A stretch of 64,000 nt of DNA from DATAGF01 sp963813355 (GTDB lineage: Bacteria; Actinomycetota; Thermoleophilia; Miltoncostaeales; Miltoncostaeaceae). The stretch covers positions 62,001-126,000 of the forward strand of contig CAWEYS010000008.1 of NCBI GenBank assembly GCA_963813355.1, given 5' to 3'. The notes beneath the pieces are model-generated. The model saw only the letters and a program-made list of their open reading frames with translations, ran no database searches and was not told the DNA's origin. Both the position numbers and the translations under genes were made by a program. Positions 43,773 to 51,877 of this stretch are shown here, piece by piece. Position 1 is the stretch's first letter; the number at the start of each line of letters is the position of its first letter.

Positions 43773-45029
43773 TCACGCGGCGTCCCGCGCCAACCGCAGC
43801 CCCGAGAAGATCTGGCGCCGCTGGGGCAGGTCCCAGTTGCGGAACGTGACCCGCGCGGCGATCGGCTGGGTGGCCCACGAGCCGCCGCGCAGCACCCGGT
43901 AGCGCGGCCCGAAGAAGACCTCGGCGTACTCGGGGTACGGGAAGGCGCGGAACCCCGGGTAGCCCTCGAAGGGCGTCAACGTCCACTCCCAGGCGTCGCC
44001 GAGCATCCCGCGGCACCCGCTCGGGGCCGCCGGGTAGGCGCCGCGCGCGGCGGGCGCGAACGCGAGCTGGTCGAGGTTCGCCGCCCCCGGGCCGTCCGGT
44101 GCGCCCTGGGCCGCGAGCTCCCACTCGGCCTCCGTGGGCAGGCGGGCGCCGGCCCACGCCGCGTGGGCGTCGGCCTCGTGGGCGGAGACGTTGCAGAGCA
44201 CCCGCTCGGGATCGACGGGCTCGCGGCGGTCGAAGCTCCGGTCGAGCCAGCCGCCGTCGCCGTCGGGCTCCCAGTAGAGGGGAGCGTCGACCTGCTCCTG
44301 CTCCCGCCACTCCCAGCCGGCGGCGGTCCACAGCTCGCGCCGGCGGTAGCCCCCGTCCTCCATGAACGCCAGGTGCTCGCCGCACGTGACCGGGTCGCGC
44401 GCGATCCGGAACGGCGCCACCTCGCGCCGGTGGACGGGGCGCTCGCAGTCGTAGGCGAAGGGCCCCTCCCGGGCGCCCATCGCGAAGGCGCCGCCCGCGA
44501 TCTCGACCCAGCCGCCGGCCGGGCCCGCCGGGGCGGGCAGGGGGCGGCGCGCGGGCGGGGCGTAGCGGCCCGGCGGGAGCATCTGCAGGCACTGCAGGAT
44601 GGTCTCGGTGTGCTGGGCCTCGTGCTGGGCGACCAGGTCGAAGACGAAGCCGCGCGCCGTCAGGGGGTCGGCGTCGGCGGAGAGGTCGGCCCGCGCGAGC
44701 GCCTCCAGCGCGCGGGCGCGCACCTCGTCGAGGTAGCGGCGCGCCGCCGCCTCGTCGAGGATCGGGACGTCGGACCTGCGGGCGCGGGGCGTCTCGATCG
44801 CGTCGTAGACCTCCTCCAGCTCCGGGTGCAGCGACGGCGCGCCGGTCAGGCCCCGCACGAGCCACAGCTCCTCATAGGCCGCGATGTGGCCCAGGTCCCA
44901 GAGCGGCGGGCTGAGCAGCGGCGTGTGCTGGCGCGCCATGTCCTCGGGGCTCAGCGGCGCGAGCAGGGCCCGGGTGCGGGCGCGGGTGTCCTCGAGGCGG
45001 CCGGCGACGGTCGTGGACAGCGCGCTCAC
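43773..45029 (-). CDS. egtB: Hercynine oxygenase EgtB
   Basis: The 418-residue iron enzyme joins hercynine to a sulfur donor and oxidises it to a sulfoxide. The N-terminal DinB-like bundle holds the iron histidines: one in WDLGHIAAYEELW and the HExxH-like pair in AQHEAQHTETIL. The C-terminal formylglycine-generating-enzyme-like domain starts GGWVEIAGGAFAMGA and includes RLPTEAEWELAA, GDAWEWTLTPFEGYPGF and RVTFRNWDLPQRRQIF. ATG or GTG at 45029 gives MSALSTTVAGRL. It precedes egtD on the same strand with a 51-base gap. The donor (gamma-glutamylcysteine or cysteine) cannot be told from sequence. Confidence 0.95.
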   Translation of the reverse strand: MSALSTTVAGRLEDTRARTRALLAPLSPEDMARQHTPLLSPPLWDLGHIAAYEELWLVRGLTGAPSLHPELEEVYDAIETPRARRSDVPILDEAAARRYLDEVRARALEALARADLSADADPLTARGFVFDLVAQHEAQHTETILQCLQMLPPGRYAPPARRPLPAPAGPAGGWVEIAGGAFAMGAREGPFAYDCERPVHRREVAPFRIARDPVTCGEHLAFMEDGGYRRRELWTAAGWEWREQEQVDAPLYWEPDGDGGWLDRSFDRREPVDPERVLCNVSAHEADAHAAWAGARLPTEAEWELAAQGAPDGPGAANLDQLAFAPAARGAYPAAPSGCRGMLGDAWEWTLTPFEGYPGFRAFPYPEYAEVFFGPRYRVLRGGSWATQPIAARVTFRNWDLPQRRQIFSGLRLARDAA

Positions 45030-45207
45030 GCCCTCGAGGATCCCCGATCGCCGTGGGACCGCCGTGTGAGCGGCCTCACAGCGTGCGGTGCCTCACTAAG
45101 TGGGATCCCTCACGGCGGCCGGGTGATCCGCCGGACGCGGTGAAACGTCGGTTGCGGCGACGGTGACCCTTCGGATCGCGGCCCTCTTGCCACTACCATC
45201 CGCGGGC
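45030..45207. promoter_or_regulatory. Divergent control region between egtB and the VanW gene
   Basis: The 178-base gap has GTGAG-CGGC-CTCAC (45066-45079), a CACTAAGTG palindrome a little further on, and three CCTCAC copies within 45 bases. A TACCAT box lies eight bases before the VanW ATG. The repeats look like operators but no regulator is known. Confidence 0.4.
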
Positions 45208-47106
45208 ATGCGTGAGGCCACGCGCAGCCGACCTCCCGCGCGCGGCCGCCGCCCCGCGCCGCGCACCCGCCGCCGTGCCCGGTGGCGGCTGCCGTTCGGG
45301 CCCGGGGGGCGGGTCGCCGCCGCGCTCCTCGGCCTGCTGATCGTCGTGCTCGGCGTGGGCGCCGCGCTCGGCGCGGCGCGGGACGACGGCGACGCCCCGG
45401 CGGGGGTCGAGGTGGAGGGCGTGAACGTCAGCGGGCTCAGCCCCGACGAGGTGGAGCGGGCCGTGCGCTACCGCGCCCGCCAGCTCATGGCGCAGCCGGT
45501 CGTGATCGTGCGCGACGACGCGCCCGAGCGGCCGGTCAAGGTGGCGCGGTCGAGCCTCGGCGCCCGGCCCCAGATCGAGCGCGCGGTCGACGAGGCGCTC
45601 GAGCCCCGCAGCCTCGGCGGCAGGATCCTCGGCGGCCTCGGGGTCGCGCCGACGCGCGAGGTCGACATCGGCTTCACCGTCCGCCAGGCGCGGGTGAACG
45701 CCGTGGTCGACCGCGTCGCCGGCGACCTCGACGACCCGCCGGTGCCCGCGCGGCTGCGCGTCACCAAGGACGACATCGTCGTCGTGCCCGGCAAGGGGGG
45801 CTTCGGCATCGACGAGTTCGCGCTGCGCGACCGCATCGCGGCGATGCCCCAGGCGCCGATCGACGTGGCCGTGGGGCAGCAGCCGCCACCGGTCACGGAG
45901 GAGGCGGCCGAGGCGGCGCGCGAGCTCGCCCTGCGCGTGGTGGCCCGTCCGGTCGAGGTCTCGCTCCAGGGCCGCGGCGTCCCGATCGAGCCGGCGGTGC
46001 TGCGCTCGGCCCTCCGCTTCGCTCCCGACCCGCCGGAGATGAGGGTGCGGCTCGACCCGGACACTCTCTACCGGGAGATCGCGTCGGCCTACTCGACGCG
46101 CGAGCAGCCGGCGCGGGACGCGTCCTGGAGGCTCAACGGGGCGACGGCCACGCTGGTGCCGTCGCGGGTGGGGCGCAGCCTCGACATGGAGGCGATCGCC
46201 GCGTCGATCGTCGACGCCCCGGGGGGCCCCGCGGTGCGCGCGCGCTTCCAGGTGAGCCAGCCGGAGCTCACCACCGACGAGGCCCGCGCGCTGCGCATCA
46301 CCGAGCTGGTCTCGGAGTTCTCGACCCCCTACAACTGCTGCGAGCCGCGGGTCACCAACATCGCGCGCGCGGCCGAGACGCTCGACGGCTGGGTCATCCG
46401 CCCCGGCTGGACCTTCTCCCTCAACGACGCCCTCGGGCCGCGCACGACCGAGCGGGGCTACGTCGAGGCCCCGCAGATCCTCGGCGGCAAGCTGGAGGAC
46501 GGGGTGGGCGGCGGCGTCTCGCAGGTCTCGACCACCCTGTACAACGCGGCCTTCTTCGCGGGCATGGAGATCCTCGACCACACCCCGCACCAGTTCTGGA
46601 TCTCGCGCTACCCCGAGGGCCGCGAGGCCACCCTCTCCTACGGCGGCCCCGACCTGGTCTTCAAGAACGACTGGGACGCCGGGGTCCTGATCGACGCCGT
46701 CGCCGGCGACAACGCCGTCACGATCCGCTTCTACTCGTCCAAGCTCGGGCGGCGGGTCGAGACCGAGACGGGCGAGAGGACCGACTTCGAGGAGCCGGAG
46801 ATCAACGAGACCGTCAACCCGGAGCTCGAGCCCGGCGCGCGCGTCGTCGAGCAGTACTCGGGTGGCCAGGGCTTCACGGTGAGCTACACGCGCGAGGTCT
46901 GGCAGGACGACGAGCTCAAGCGCGACGAGAGCTACACCTGGCACTACTCGGCCCAGGACGCCTTCGTGGAGCTGGGGCCGCCGGCGCCCAAGCCCAAGCG
47001 CAAGGCCCCGGGCGCGGGCACCGCGCCCGACGAGCCGGCCGCGCCCGCCGACGAGGGCGGCGGGGCCACGACCGAGGAGCCGGCCGCCCAGGCGCCGACC
47101 CCGTAG
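45208..47106 (+). CDS. VanW-family cell-wall protein with peptidoglycan-binding-like domains
   Basis: The 632-residue protein has an Arg-rich cytoplasmic tail and a membrane anchor (VAAALLGLLIVVLGVGAALGAA), then two PG_binding_4-type domains (VEGVNVSGLSPDEVERAV and LRVTKDDIVVVPGKGGFGID), and a VanW domain near 380-540 with TPYNCCEPRVTNI, PGWTFSLNDALGPRTTERGY, GGGVSQVSTTLYNAAFFAG and HQFWISRYPEGREA. The C-terminal tail is Pro/Ala/Glu-rich. Proteins of this build are probably involved in cell-wall assembly; despite the name, vancomycin resistance is not implied. ATG at 45208 is preferred to GTG at 45163. Confidence 0.88.
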   Translation: MREATRSRPPARGRRPAPRTRRRARWRLPFGPGGRVAAALLGLLIVVLGVGAALGAARDDGDAPAGVEVEGVNVSGLSPDEVERAVRYRARQLMAQPVVIVRDDAPERPVKVARSSLGARPQIERAVDEALEPRSLGGRILGGLGVAPTREVDIGFTVRQARVNAVVDRVAGDLDDPPVPARLRVTKDDIVVVPGKGGFGIDEFALRDRIAAMPQAPIDVAVGQQPPPVTEEAAEAARELALRVVARPVEVSLQGRGVPIEPAVLRSALRFAPDPPEMRVRLDPDTLYREIASAYSTREQPARDASWRLNGATATLVPSRVGRSLDMEAIAASIVDAPGGPAVRARFQVSQPELTTDEARALRITELVSEFSTPYNCCEPRVTNIARAAETLDGWVIRPGWTFSLNDALGPRTTERGYVEAPQILGGKLEDGVGGGVSQVSTTLYNAAFFAGMEILDHTPHQFWISRYPEGREATLSYGGPDLVFKNDWDAGVLIDAVAGDNAVTIRFYSSKLGRRVETETGERTDFEEPEINETVNPELEPGARVVEQYSGGQGFTVSYTREVWQDDELKRDESYTWHYSAQDAFVELGPPAPKPKRKAPGAGTAPDEPAAPADEGGGATTEEPAAQAPTP

Positions 47107-47159
47107 AGCCGTGGCCCCCGCTGCCCGCGCTTGCCCCGGGCGGCCGCGAGGGCGAACAT

Positions 47160-48359
47160 GTGTTCGTGCCGCCCGGGGCCACGATCCTGCACGCCGACCT
47201 CGACGCCTTCTACGCGTCGGTCGAGCAGCGGGACGACCGCCGCCTGCGCGGGCGGCCGGTCATCGTCGGCGGGGGCGTCGTGCTCGCCGCCAGCTACGAG
47301 GCGCGGGCGGCGGGCGTGCGCTCGGCGATGGGCGGGCGGCGGGCGCGGCGCCTCTGCCCCGAGGCGATCGTCGTCGAGCCGCGCTGGACGGCCTACGTCG
47401 AGGCCAGCCGGGCCGTGTTCAGGGTCTTCGAGCGGACCTCGCCGCTCGTCGAGGGCCTGTCGATCGACGAGGCCTTCCTCGACGTGCGCGGGCTCGAGCG
47501 GATCGCGGGCTCGCCGGCCGAGATCGCGGCGGACCTGCGGCGGCGCGTGCGCGAGGAGGTGGGGCTGCCGATCTCGGTGGGCGTGGCGACGACCAAGTTC
47601 CTCGCCAAGGTGGCCAGCGCCGTCGCCAAGCCGGACGGCCTGCTGGTCGTGCCGGCGGGCGGCGAGCGGGCCTTCCTCCACCCGCTGCCGGTCGAGGCGC
47701 TCTGGGGCGTCGGCCCGGCGACGGCCGGGCGGCTGCGCGCGCGCGGGCTCGCGACGGTCGGGCAGGTCGCCCGCCTCGACGAGACCGCGCTGGTGGCGCT
47801 CCTGGGCCAGGCGGTCGGGCGGAAGATGCACGCGCTGGCCCACAACCGCGATCCCCGCCCCGTCCGGCGTGGGCGGGGGCGGCGCCGCTCGGTGGGGTCG
47901 CAGTGCGCCAGGGACTTCACCTCACGGCCGCCCGAGGCGATGGACCGGACGCTGGTCGCCCTGGCCGACCGCGTGGCGCGGCGCACCCGGCGGTCCGGCC
48001 GCATCGGCCGCACGATCGTCCTGCGGATGCGCTACGGCGACTACACCCGCGCCGCGCGGTCGCGCACCCTCCCCGACGCCACGGCCGACACCCGGGCGAT
48101 CCTGGCCGCCGCCCGGGAGCTCCTCGACGAGGCCCGGCCCGCCATCGAGCGCCGGGGCCTGACCCTGCTCGGCATCGCTCTCACGAACCTCGACGACGGC
48201 GGCCCCGTGCAGCTGGTGCTGCCGATCGACGGCGAGCGCCACCGCGCCCTCGACGCCGCCGTCGACCGCGTCCGCGAGCGGTTCGGCACCACCTCCCTGA
48301 CGCGGGCCTCCCTGAGCGGCGAGCACCGCGGCCTGGCGCCCTGGCTGCCCCCGGACTGA
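47160..48359 (+). CDS. dinB: DNA polymerase IV
   Basis: The 399-residue Y-family polymerase performs error-prone bypass. Residues: ILHADLDAFYASVEQ (first metal Asp), YEARAAGVRSAM, LSIDEAFLDVRG with the catalytic Asp-Glu, GVATTKFLAKVAS, the thumb HhH LPVEALWGVGPATAGRL and the little-finger domain from about 250. A C-terminal beta-clamp motif may be VQLVLPID. GTG at 47160 is preceded by GAGG; the frame is open upstream across the VanW gene without homology. It ends three bases before the convergent hydrolase. Confidence 0.93.
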   Translation: MFVPPGATILHADLDAFYASVEQRDDRRLRGRPVIVGGGVVLAASYEARAAGVRSAMGGRRARRLCPEAIVVEPRWTAYVEASRAVFRVFERTSPLVEGLSIDEAFLDVRGLERIAGSPAEIAADLRRRVREEVGLPISVGVATTKFLAKVASAVAKPDGLLVVPAGGERAFLHPLPVEALWGVGPATAGRLRARGLATVGQVARLDETALVALLGQAVGRKMHALAHNRDPRPVRRGRGRRRSVGSQCARDFTSRPPEAMDRTLVALADRVARRTRRSGRIGRTIVLRMRYGDYTRAARSRTLPDATADTRAILAAARELLDEARPAIERRGLTLLGIALTNLDDGGPVQLVLPIDGERHRALDAAVDRVRERFGTTSLTRASLSGEHRGLAPWLPPD

Positions 48360-48362
48360 CCG

Positions 48363-49253
48363 TCAGCGGCGCCCGTCCCCGCCGTCCTCGAAGAACGCCG
48401 TCAGCTCCTCCACGGTCTCGCGCGGTGCCTCCTCCGGGACGAAGTGGCCGCCCGGCATCGCGCGCCCGCGCACGTCCTCCGCGACGGCCTGCCACGTCGC
48501 CAGGACGTCGTAGATGCGGCCCATGCGGCCCTCTTCCCCCCACAGGACCAGCAGGGGGCAGGCCACGCGGCGATCGGCGTCCGCCGCGTCGTGCTCGAGG
48601 TCGATCGACGCCCCGGCGCGGTAGTCCTCGCACGAGGCGTGGATGGCCTCGGGGCGCGAGAACCACCGCGCGTACTCGCGGATCGCCGCCTCGTCGACCG
48701 GGGTGGCGGTGCCGGACCAGCGCCGCACGGTCTCGCGCAGGAACCACTCCGGGTCGCGGCCGATCATGGTCTCGGGCAGGCCGTCCGGCTGGATCAGGAA
48801 GAACCAGTGGTAGTACGAGGTCGCCACGGCCTGGTCGACCGTCCGGAACAGCGTCGCGGTGGGGACGATGTCGAGCAGCGCGGCCCGGCTGACCCGCTCG
48901 GGGTGGTCGCGGAGCATGCGGTGGGCGACGCGGGCGCCGCGGTCGTGGCCGGCGAGGGCGAAGCGCCCGTGCCCCAGGCGCTCCATCAACAGCACCATGT
49001 CGCGCGCCATCGCCCGCTTGGAGTAGCCCTCGTGGTTCTCGCCGTCGGGCGGGGTCGAGCTGTCGCCGTAGCCGCGAAGGTCGGCGGCGACCACCGTGAA
49101 GCGCTCCGCCAGCGCGGGGGCGACGCGGTGCCAGCAGGTGCGGGTCTGGGGGTATCCGTGCAGCAGGAGCAGGGGCGGCCCCGCGCCCGCCGTCTCGTAG
49201 GCGATCGTCGCCTCGCCGACGTCCTCCGCGCCCTCCCGGAAGCCCTCGATCAC
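48363..49253 (-). CDS. Haloacetate (fluoroacetate) dehalogenase-like alpha/beta hydrolase
   Basis: The 296-residue protein has the residues used by fluoroacetate dehalogenases: the nucleophile Asp and carboxylate-binding Arg pair in GHDRGARVAHR, the halide pocket His-Trp in YYHWFFLIQP, a Tyr in CEDYRAG, and the catalytic His in GGHFVPEEAP; DIVPT and LLLLHGYPQTRTCWH also match. In most epoxide hydrolases the His-Trp-Tyr set differs, so dehalogenation of short haloacids is my first choice, with epoxide hydrolysis second. GTG at 49253 has AGAGGAT eight bases upstream. No transporter or regulator for haloacids is nearby. Confidence 0.85.
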   Translation of the reverse strand: MIEGFREGAEDVGEATIAYETAGAGPPLLLLHGYPQTRTCWHRVAPALAERFTVVAADLRGYGDSSTPPDGENHEGYSKRAMARDMVLLMERLGHGRFALAGHDRGARVAHRMLRDHPERVSRAALLDIVPTATLFRTVDQAVATSYYHWFFLIQPDGLPETMIGRDPEWFLRETVRRWSGTATPVDEAAIREYARWFSRPEAIHASCEDYRAGASIDLEHDAADADRRVACPLLVLWGEEGRMGRIYDVLATWQAVAEDVRGRAMPGGHFVPEEAPRETVEELTAFFEDGGDGRR

Positions 49254-49319
49254 GGGGCGGATCCTCTCACGGAGGCGGCGCGCCGGGGCGGGAATCCGCC
49301 CCGGCATCTGCGTCGGCGG

Positions 49320-51065
49320 CTACCGGCGGGGCGCCACCAGCACCTTGGCGCCCAGGCTGCCCGCCGGCAGGAGGGCGGCGTTGCCCGCGTACGCCGCGCG
49401 GACGGTCCAGTTGCCCACCGTCCGCAGCCGGATCGTGAAGCCGAAGCGGCCCCGGTTGTTGGTCTTGACCTTGCCGATGCGCTTCCAGCCGCCCCGAGCC
49501 GCGAACCGCTGGACGTCGATCTGGACCCGGCGCAGCGCCGGCGCCGTCCGTCCCTTGCAGGAGAGCCTGGCGCCCTTTCGCACCCCGAGCCGCCCGGGCC
49601 CGAACCGGACCTTCCGCGCGCCGACCTTGCAGCTGTAGACGATCCGCACCCCCTTCCGCGGGGCCGCGACAGGCTGCGGCGCCACCGGCCGCACGTAGGC
49701 CTGGGCCGCGCGCACGGCGGCGTCGGCGTTGATGATCCCCGCCCCGAACTGCGGGTCCCTGCCCTGGGCGCCGACATCGGTCGCCGTGGTCATGATCAGG
49801 TTCTGGATCTCGCCCGCGGTCAGGTCGGGCCGGATCGCCTTCATGAGCGCCGCGAGCCCGGCGACGATCGGGGCGGCCATGGACGTTCCGTTCAGGAACC
49901 GGTAGGGCGCCGCCTGGCCGTTGCCCAGAATGATCCCCGGCGCCCGGAGGTCCCAGGTCGAGAGGATCTGGAAGCCGGGGGCGGCGATGTTGACGAAGTT
50001 GCCGTTGGTGGAGAAGTCCGTCACGGCGTTGTTCGGGTCGGTGGCCGCGACCGCGAACACCGTCGCATCCAGGCCGGCCGGGTAGTGGATCGTGCCGCGC
50101 TGCTGCGGGTCGCCCTGGGTGTTGCCGGCCGCCGCCACCATCAGCACGCCCTTCCCCGCCGCGTATGCCACCGCGTCGGCCAGCGCCTGGTGGTAGCGCG
50201 CCGTGCCGAACGACATGTTGATGATGTGGGCGCCGTTGTCGGCCGCCCAGCGGATCCCCTCGACGGCGTCGCCGACGAACTTGGCGTCGGCCGTATCGCC
50301 GACCTGGAAGTTGAGCGACACCTTGACCGGCAGGATGACCGTGTCGAAGCCGGCACCGGAAACGCCGATCAGGTTGTCCGTCGCGGCGCCCACGAGGCCC
50401 GCGACGTGGGTGCCGTGAAGGCTGTTGTTGTCGGGGTTCGCGATCGCCTCCTGGATCTGCTCGGCCGACGCGCGCACGTTGGAGCTGCGGTACGGGCCGG
50501 TCTGGCGCTCGGCGTTGTATCCGCTCGCGAACTTGTTCCTGAGGTCGGGATGCTCGGTATCGAACTCGCTGTCGACGATGGCGACCCTCACGGCCGAGCT
50601 GCCCCGCGAGACGTCCCAGGCGGCGAAGAAGTTCGCCTGCCTCCAGTGGTAATCGGAGACGATCCCCTGGTTGGTCGTGAGCGGGTTGCTGGTGAACGGG
50701 TCGCGGGGGATGAGGTCCGTCGCGAGCGACTCCCCGCGCCGCTGGTAGTCGAGCCGGAAGACACGCCCGTCCTTCAGGAGGCCACGGGCCGCGGCGAGCG
50801 GATCGCCCTCGGAGACCTCGAGCTCCACCCAGCCGAGCTCGGGGAACGACCGCGCCAGGGCCAGGCCGTTGTCGCGGGCGATATCGGCCGCGTCGGCGCC
50901 GGGGGCGACCTTCGCGAGCAGAGACGGAGGGCGGTCGGCCGCCGCGTCGCCCGGCGCCGCCCCCGCGGCCGGCACCCCCGCGAGCGCCGCGCCGCCGGCC
51001 AGCGCGAGTGAGGCGCCGAGCAGGCCGATGCGGGCGCGGGCGCGTGGTCGTGGCGAGGGCGGCAT
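49320..51065 (-). CDS. Secreted subtilisin-like (S8) serine protease 1
   Basis: The 581-residue preproprotein starts with a signal peptide (ARIGLLGASLALAGGAALAGVPAAGAA), a propeptide-like domain, then the S8 catalytic core: Asp in VAIVDSEFDTEHPDL, His in NSLHGTHVAGLVGAA, the oxyanion Asn in AAAGNTQGD and Ser in LNGTSMAAPIVAGLAAL. The catalytic Asp box is DSEF where most subtilases have DTG. The C-terminal 120 residues form a Lys/Arg-rich beta domain with two Cys pairs (IVYSCKVG, RLSCKGR) of a kind common on secreted actinobacterial proteins. ATG at 51065. It is paralogous to the protease at 51878. Confidence 0.92.
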   Translation of the reverse strand: MPPSPRPRARARIGLLGASLALAGGAALAGVPAAGAAPGDAAADRPPSLLAKVAPGADAADIARDNGLALARSFPELGWVELEVSEGDPLAAARGLLKDGRVFRLDYQRRGESLATDLIPRDPFTSNPLTTNQGIVSDYHWRQANFFAAWDVSRGSSAVRVAIVDSEFDTEHPDLRNKFASGYNAERQTGPYRSSNVRASAEQIQEAIANPDNNSLHGTHVAGLVGAATDNLIGVSGAGFDTVILPVKVSLNFQVGDTADAKFVGDAVEGIRWAADNGAHIINMSFGTARYHQALADAVAYAAGKGVLMVAAAGNTQGDPQQRGTIHYPAGLDATVFAVAATDPNNAVTDFSTNGNFVNIAAPGFQILSTWDLRAPGIILGNGQAAPYRFLNGTSMAAPIVAGLAALMKAIRPDLTAGEIQNLIMTTATDVGAQGRDPQFGAGIINADAAVRAAQAYVRPVAPQPVAAPRKGVRIVYSCKVGARKVRFGPGRLGVRKGARLSCKGRTAPALRRVQIDVQRFAARGGWKRIGKVKTNNRGRFGFTIRLRTVGNWTVRAAYAGNAALLPAGSLGAKVLVAPRR

Positions 51066-51133
51066 TGGGGACCTGTCCTTTTCGGCGAATTTCGTCGAAT
51101 CGAAGGGTGCCCTGAGCGTCGGCCCACTGTCCA

Positions 51134-51149
51134 TACGCCGTTCGGCGTA
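51134..51149. promoter_or_regulatory. 16-bp palindrome between LuxR gene and protease 1
   Basis: TACGCCG-TT-CGGCGTA is a perfect inverted repeat, nine bases after the LuxR stop and 69 bases ahead of the protease start. It may be the LuxR-type operator for the protease or a hairpin ending the regulator transcript. Confidence 0.4.
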
Positions 51150-51157
51150 GGACCCCC

Positions 51158-51792
51158 TCAGACGGCGGGGAGGGCCCCGAGCGCCCGCGCCGTGGCGGCC
51201 GCCCGGGTGCGGACGCCCAGGCGGTCGAAGACGTGCTCCAGGTGCTTCTGCACCGTCCGGGGGCTCACCCCGAGGGCGTACGCCACCTCGCCGTTGGTCG
51301 CGCCCTGGGCGACCAGGGCGAGGACCTCGGACTGGCGCCGGCTCAGGCCGAGCGCGGCGAGCGACGCCGGGCTGGGCGGGGGGGCTGGCACGCGAGCAGC
51401 AACGCGTCCGGCTCCGGCGGCGCGGCGCCGGGCAGCCACGTTGCGCACAGGCGGCCGGCGGGCCCGTCTTGGAGGAAGGCGGGGGGCGGCTCGAGCCCCG
51501 GACTGCGCCACAGGCCGACCCAGTCGGCGAGCGCCTCCGGCAGGACGCCGGCCGTCGCCGGCCGCGGCAGGTGGGCCGCCATCAGCTCCCGCGCCCCCGG
51601 GCTGGCGAAGGCGACCGAGCCGTCGCGCCCCAGGATGACCACGCCGCGCCCCTCGGCGTCGGCGACCCGCTGCAGCAGGGAGGCCAGCGCCCTGTCGCGC
51701 TCCCGGAAGCCGGCGAGGCTCTCGGCCTCGGCGGCTTCGCCGACGAGCGCCGGCGCCTTCTCGACGTCGCGCGATCCCAGTGCCGTCGTCAT
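51158..51792 (-). pseudogene. LuxR-type response regulator with PAS-like sensor, split in a G7 run
   Basis: The N-terminal 130 residues (GTG/ATG at 51792) look like a PAS-type sensor: GRGVVILGRDGSVAFASPGARELM. After DALLLACQPP the frame breaks in a run of seven G (51378-51384 on the plus strand) and the LuxR helix-turn-helix continues in another frame: LSRRQSEVLALVAQGATNGEVAYALGVSPRTVQKHLEHVF, ending at 51158. Two surplus or one missing base in the run accounts for it, and the repaired regulator is about 210 residues. It lies between the two subtilase genes on the same strand and is a plausible regulator of protease 1. Confidence 0.82.
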
Positions 51793-51877
51793 GGCGCGGC
51801 GGACGGTACGTCCGGCTGCGGGGGCGCCACAACCCCCGAACGGCCTGTCCTCCCGGCCGGTCGGGGGAGTCTCAGGC

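Noticed and set aside
45282..48359. A 1025-codon open frame across the VanW gene into dinB
   Set aside because: Only the last 399 codons (from 47160) have homology; the rest is a shadow of the VanW frame.
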